Shown piece after piece: positions 4,754-7,981 of a stretch of DNA of 7,981 nucleotides. Where the stretch lies: positions 1 through 7,981 of the forward strand of contig JAUXAJ010000243.1 in assembly GCA_030620005.1 (NCBI GenBank), written 5' to 3'. How positions within the stretch are numbered: position 1 is the stretch's first letter; each line of letters opens with the position of its first letter. This DNA comes from Promethearchaeota archaeon (GTDB lineage: Archaea; Asgardarchaeota; Lokiarchaeia; Sigynarchaeales; SOKP01). The notes beneath the pieces were generated by a model that saw nothing but the letters and a program-made list of their open reading frames with translations, made no database searches and had not been told where the DNA came from. The position numbers and the translations under genes were made by a program.

Positions 4754-5468
4754 TTGGGAAAAAGCAGAATCGAAGCCGGATTCTAGTATTAGAGTAGGAG
4801 GACGCATTTTGTTAGAACTAAGAGCAAAAATGCATGATTTGGAGAGACAATTAATTCAAGCAAAAAAAGATTTAGATAGAGTGTTAAAACAATCTATCGA
4901 AACTAATAAGCAATTAACATTGCAAGAAAAAAAAATGAAAGAAATTACTAAGGACTTCGAAGAAAAATCATCACTTGCAAGATCAAAAATATCAGAATTA
5001 GAAATTAAATTAAATAAATCTAAAGACAATGCTGTTAATTTAGAAAAGATATTAACCGACAAAGAAAAATTAATTCAAAGTCATGAGAAAGAAGTAGAAA
5101 AGAAAAATAAGGAGATCGAAGGTTTAGGAACCGATTTGAGTGTAAAAAATAAAGAATTTGAAAGCATGAAAGTTTTTTTTAATAAGAACAATAAAGAAAT
5201 TAAAAGATTGAAAGTTGATTTTAACAAGAGAAATAAGGAAATTGAAAGCCTGAAAGCGGATTTAGATAAGAGAAATAAGGATGTTAATATTATTAATAAA
5301 GAACTGGATGATAAAACAATAGAAATAAGGGAATTAAATAATAATATAATATCTCTTAAAGGTGAGGCTTTAAAAACTCAAGCAATTGCACAAATATTAA
5401 AAAAAATTAAAGAAATGATGAAACATAAGGGTTTTATTAGTGAAAAAGAACTGCAAAAATTAATGTAA
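4740..5468 (+). CDS. Coiled-coil protein with 14-residue repeats, paralog of the upstream gene
   Basis: The 242-residue product has three parts. Residues 1-38 carry the motif shared with the upstream gene: WEK, KP, I-x-V-x-G and LLEL. Residues about 30-208 form a long charged coiled coil whose second half is six tandem 14-residue (two-heptad) units at 125-208, with the pattern E[IF]xxLKxDxxKRNK. Residues 213-242, TQAIAQILKKIKEMMKHKGF then ISEKELQKLM, match the upstream paralog's C-terminal module. There is no signal peptide, membrane segment or catalytic motif. The ATG at 4740 fits both the TATA spacing and the paralog alignment; GTG at 4727 lies upstream but closes after eight codons because of a 13-bp duplication. 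It is 80 bases after its paralog, separated by a T-tract. Function is unknown. An SMC- or myosin-like database hit would probably reflect only the coiled coil. Confidence 0.88.
   Translation: MSWINWEKAESKPDSSIRVGGRILLELRAKMHDLERQLIQAKKDLDRVLKQSIETNKQLTLQEKKMKEITKDFEEKSSLARSKISELEIKLNKSKDNAVNLEKILTDKEKLIQSHEKEVEKKNKEIEGLGTDLSVKNKEFESMKVFFNKNNKEIKRLKVDFNKRNKEIESLKADLDKRNKDVNIINKELDDKTIEIRELNNNIISLKGEALKTQAIAQILKKIKEMMKHKGFISEKELQKLM
5112..5363 (+). repeat. Six 42-bp coding units giving 14-residue coiled-coil repeats
   Basis: Units start at residues 125, 139, 153, 167, 181 and 195. Units three and four are closest (EIKRLKVDFNKRNK and EIESLKADLDKRNK) and share long identical DNA stretches near 5219-5279; the outer units are more diverged. 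The upstream paralog has the same 14-residue unit (ELEKLKADLDAKDK, ELGSLKADLDAKNA), so the unit predates the gene duplication or has been exchanged between copies. Confidence 0.7.
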
Positions 5469-5557
5469 GAAAAGTAAGATTTAAATTTAAATTTCTTATC
5501 TACTCAATAAAAAGATTTAAGTTCTTAAACTAAGAATTATTCTATGTTAAAGTGTTA

Positions 5558-6817
5558 ATGCAATTAATTTTTCAAGGAGATTTTTATTTTTATTTTTTCT
5601 CAATCGTAATATCGTTTTTTTGTAGTTTTATTATAGGGATTGAGCGAACAAGAGTATCAGCTCAATATGGAGCGAGAGATCACATCTTTTTTTCAATAAT
5701 TTCCACCGCACTAATTATTTTATACGAAAATTTCCTTCCTGAAATCGGATTAAGTTTAATATTACTGGTTTTTGGGGGAATGATCGGATTTCTCTTAATT
5801 GGTAGCGTTTATCGCTTATTTAGAACAGACGAACCCGGTTATACAACGACTTTATCAATGTTGTTAGCGATGGTCGTAGGTATATTGAGTTATTATACTT
5901 TTTATCTTGCTATTACAATATCTGTTCTCTTTCTAGTTATACTTTCTACAAAAGAGCAATTCTATAAAATCCAGAAACTTGAATCGGTTGAATGGCAAGG
6001 CACGGTTGAATTTATTGCTATCGTGGTTTTATTGTACATTCTTATTCCTGATTATGTCGTTATGGAAAATATCAACATTAAATCCATAATAATTATATTT
6101 ATTACAATATTGGCAATTAAATACGCTTCATATTTCCTTCTCAAGAGCTCTTCTGAACATAATTTGTATTATATTTCTTTCTTAGGCGGTCTTACTCATA
6201 GTGAAGCAACTACAGAAGAATTGGCCGAGGCGGGAGCGTCTTCCTCAGCAGTATGGCTTGTAATTCAGACCATGTTAATCAGGATGCTTCTGATTTTGAT
6301 GATTGCACCTATTTTATTTATTCATGCGTTATTGCCGATACTTATTACGGCAGGTGTAGGTTTGCTAGGTTCGTTTTTAATATTAAGAAAAAAAGAAACC
6401 TCATTAACTTTAGATAAGGTTAAAAATCCACTATCAATAAAAGGAGCGTTAATTTTTGCAGGAACATATGCCCTTGCAGTTATAATTACAGTTTTCTTAG
6501 AATATATTACTTTAAATAGTGTAGTAATTTATATTATTGCCTTTGCAATAGGCCTGCTTTCTGGTGGTGCTTCCTCTTTATTTGCTACGACAGCTTTTCT
6601 CGGAGGATTAGTAAATGAAGCAAATGCCTTGATCATGCTAACGATTGGTTTGTGTGGGGCTATCGTGAATAAATTTTTTTACTCTCTCAGAGTATTGGAT
6701 AAGAGTAAAAGCAAAAAAAAATTTCTTTTTCACTTGATTATTTATCAATTTATTAGTATCTTTTTACTGTCTTCAACAACTTTTATTGCGATAATCTTAT
6801 TTGGATTACCATTTTAG
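5558..6817 (+). CDS. MgtC/SapB-DUF4010 family membrane protein
   Basis: The product is 419 residues from the ATG at 5558; a GTG two codons upstream (5552) is less likely. The N-terminal half has the MgtC/SapB signature GIERTR (27-32) and GARDH (38-42), followed by hydrophobic helices with GGMIGFLLIGSVYR (73-86) and DEPGYTTTLSMLLAMVVGIL (91-110). The C-terminal half is DUF4010-like: LGGLTHSEATTEELAEAG (209-226), NPLSIKGALIFAGTY (290-304) and SGGASSLFATTAFLGGL (335-351), all between membrane helices. About ten to twelve helices are expected. MgtC domains are linked to magnesium limitation and regulation of membrane ATPases in bacteria; the role of the MgtC-DUF4010 fusion is not established, so transport is only an inference. 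The gene follows the coiled-coil pair on the same strand after 89 bases. A weak TATA-like element (TTCTTAAAC, 5522-5530) suggests its own promoter. Confidence 0.9.
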   Translation: MQLIFQGDFYFYFFSIVISFFCSFIIGIERTRVSAQYGARDHIFFSIISTALIILYENFLPEIGLSLILLVFGGMIGFLLIGSVYRLFRTDEPGYTTTLSMLLAMVVGILSYYTFYLAITISVLFLVILSTKEQFYKIQKLESVEWQGTVEFIAIVVLLYILIPDYVVMENINIKSIIIIFITILAIKYASYFLLKSSSEHNLYYISFLGGLTHSEATTEELAEAGASSSAVWLVIQTMLIRMLLILMIAPILFIHALLPILITAGVGLLGSFLILRKKETSLTLDKVKNPLSIKGALIFAGTYALAVIITVFLEYITLNSVVIYIIAFAIGLLSGGASSLFATTAFLGGLVNEANALIMLTIGLCGAIVNKFFYSLRVLDKSKSKKKFLFHLIIYQFISIFLLSSTTFIAIILFGLPF

Positions 6818-6943
6818 CTAATTGAGTATTTAAAGCTCGAAAATTATTTTTATCTTATCAAACAATCTATACCTAATATGTTCTTCTTTACCAAAAAATT
6901 AAAATAAGACGAGCGTAGTTTTAAATGTAAGAAATTTAAACTA

Positions 6944-6952
6944 TTTTTTTTT
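6944..6952 (+). terminator. Oligo-T tract downstream of the MgtC-DUF4010 gene
   Basis: Nine consecutive T residues lie about 127 bases after the stop codon. This is a plausible archaeal U-run terminator for the plus-strand transcript, though rather distant from the stop. Confidence 0.3.
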
Positions 6953-7234
6953 ATTAGTATACTATTACTTCATTTATAATAAATACAAGATTATTTTGTT
7001 ATGATATAGTTAGTTATAAGAAATTATACGAAATTTTTAATTTTTCATTTTAAAAACAGAGACAAGGATAGTTGATTCTACATTTCAATATATTTTTTAA
7101 GTATTTTACATCACCCGCTTAATATAAATACAAAATAATTCTTACTATTATTTTTATAGAACAAAAAACATCAAGTAGAAAATATTTTAAATTCTAACCA
7201 TGACAATTATTACTATAGAGTTATTTGAATTGCC

Positions 7235-7242
7235 TTTATTTT
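7235..7242 (+). promoter_or_regulatory. TATA-like element of the DNA methyltransferase gene
   Basis: TTTATTTT is centred about 25-26 bases before the ATG at 7264, with no Shine-Dalgarno sequence between them, again consistent with a leaderless transcript. It is a weak match in AT-rich sequence. Confidence 0.4.
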
Positions 7243-7263
7243 GAATATGTGGTTCTGAATATC

Positions 7264-7981
7264 ATGGTCAAACTAATTTGGGAAAACAAAGCTGATATAA
7301 CAAGAAATATTGAATTTTTAAAGAAAAAATCTAGGAAAAAATTTAATATTTTTGAAATTAATTCTAGTTTGAACAAAAAAAAATCCCACGATGGTCAAAG
7401 CACGAATGGTTGGAGAAACAAACTATATTGGGGCAATAATTTAGATGTTCTTTACCATTTATTAAATAATTTTGAAGAAAAAATAGATTTAATATATATA
7501 GATCCTCCTTTTTTTAGTGGTGTTAATTATAGCGTTAAAATTAGAGAAAACGACCGTTCTTATGAAACAATAGCTTATCACGATCAATGGAACAATGATT
7601 TAGACTCATATTTACAAGTGCTCTACGAACGGATATTATTATTTAAAAAGTTATTATCAAAAACAGGATTATTATTCGTACATTTAGATTGGCATGCAAG
7701 CCATTATGCAAGACTCATCTTAGATGAAATTTTCGGTATAAATAGATTTATTAACAACATAGTTTGGTATTACTACAATAAATATTCCGCTGGAAAAAGA
7801 AATCTTCCAAGAGCACACGATGATATCTTAGTGTATTCGAAATCGAGCAAGTATACTTTGAATGAGATTAGAATTCCCCGTAAGAAACCCCGTAAGCAAT
7901 TAAAAAGAAAAATGGTAAATGGTGTTTTAAAAAATGCTAAGGATGAAAATGGTCACGTAATATATCGAACTGTGACAGACA
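7264..7981 (+). CDS. Site-specific DNA methyltransferase, DPPF class (partial, 3' end off the right edge)
   Basis: The visible 239 codons encode the N-terminal part of an N6-adenine/N4-cytosine DNA methyltransferase. Motif IV is LIYIDPPFFSG (76-86), with catalytic DPPF at 80-83, preceded by the typical LYWGNNLDVL (54-63). Further on come YLQVLYERILLFKKLLSKTG, LLFVHLDWHASHY and LDEIFGINRFINNIVW, the usual order after motif IV, then RAHDDILVYSKSSKY. This order, with the SAM-binding FxGxG motif expected near the missing C-terminus, is that of beta-class enzymes, including type III Mod subunits. About half or more of the protein is outside the window. Partner nuclease genes, if any, lie to the right, so orphan, type II or type III status cannot be decided. 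Codon use is AT-rich like most neighbours, arguing against very recent acquisition from a GC-rich source. Confidence 0.92.
   Translation, partial: MVKLIWENKADITRNIEFLKKKSRKKFNIFEINSSLNKKKSHDGQSTNGWRNKLYWGNNLDVLYHLLNNFEEKIDLIYIDPPFFSGVNYSVKIRENDRSYETIAYHDQWNNDLDSYLQVLYERILLFKKLLSKTGLLFVHLDWHASHYARLILDEIFGINRFINNIVWYYYNKYSAGKRNLPRAHDDILVYSKSSKYTLNEIRIPRKKPRKQLKRKMVNGVLKNAKDENGHVIYRTVTD

Larger units (their letters stand above)
6818..7263. other. 446-base AT-rich intergenic region without a recognisable gene
   Basis: Start codons on both strands lead to stops within about ten codons. There are no tRNA features, CRISPR-like spacing or strong hairpins. The pair GCTCG (6835-6839) and CGAGC (6910-6914) is too short and distant to call. 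It contains a T-run (6944-6952) that may end the upstream transcript, and the methyltransferase promoter at its right end. Only the sequence around 7111-7122 (CATCACCCGCTT) is less AT-rich. Confidence 0.6.

Noticed and set aside
4856..5062. Minus-strand open frame of 68 codons
   Set aside because: It is the antisense shadow of the second coiled-coil gene.
5476..5497. AT-rich near-palindrome after the second coiled-coil gene as a hairpin terminator
   Set aside because: Only about four outer base pairs form before mismatches; it looks like low-complexity AAATTT sequence.
6835..6914. Inverted repeat GCTCG/CGAGC
   Set aside because: The arms are five bases and about 70 bases apart, expected by chance in a window of this size.
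1..7981. CRISPR array, insertion sequence or integrase-type mobile element
   Set aside because: No regularly spaced repeats with unique spacers, no transposase or recombinase gene and no terminal inverted repeats were seen. The tandem repeats present are inside genes or promoters.

Overview
The window looks like a piece of an AT-rich archaeal chromosome, possibly from a Lokiarchaeia-type Asgard archaeon. Most genes have an archaeal TATA-like element about 25-30 bases before the start codon and no Shine-Dalgarno sequence, as expected for leaderless archaeal transcripts. One short peptide (2966-3046) resembles, from memory, the N-terminus of a protein family common in Lokiarchaea. The archaeal assignment is fairly firm; the Asgard assignment is an inference.

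Layout: everything left of about 3890 reads on the minus strand and every full gene right of about 4039 reads on the plus strand. The minus block, from the left edge, holds a partial BadI/MenB-type acyl-CoA ring hydrolase/synthase gene with far higher G+C than the rest (1-488), a 172-residue orphan protein (854-1372), a roughly ten-pass membrane protein with a long acidic tail (1556-2875) and a DUF72/YecE family protein (3083-3889). A GC-rich hairpin lies at 1489-1501 and a 26-codon gene remnant at 2966-3046.

The plus block begins with two neighbouring paralogous coiled-coil genes (4039-4659 and 4740-5468). They share an N-terminal motif and a C-terminal helical module, separated by a repeat-built coiled coil. 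The first seems to start at ATT behind the window's only good Shine-Dalgarno sequence, so standard gene callers would miss it. The second has an exact 13-bp tandem duplication at its start that turned an apparent GTG start into an out-of-frame stub and made a new ATG. Next come an MgtC/SapB-DUF4010 membrane protein (5558-6817), a 446-base AT-rich gap, and the 5' part of a DNA methyltransferase of the DPPF (beta/type III Mod-like) class that runs off the right edge.

No complete pathway is visible. The most distinctive locus is the coiled-coil pair, where start codon, promoter and repeat copy number all show recent small duplications. A functional link to the membrane protein downstream is only suggested by order and strand.
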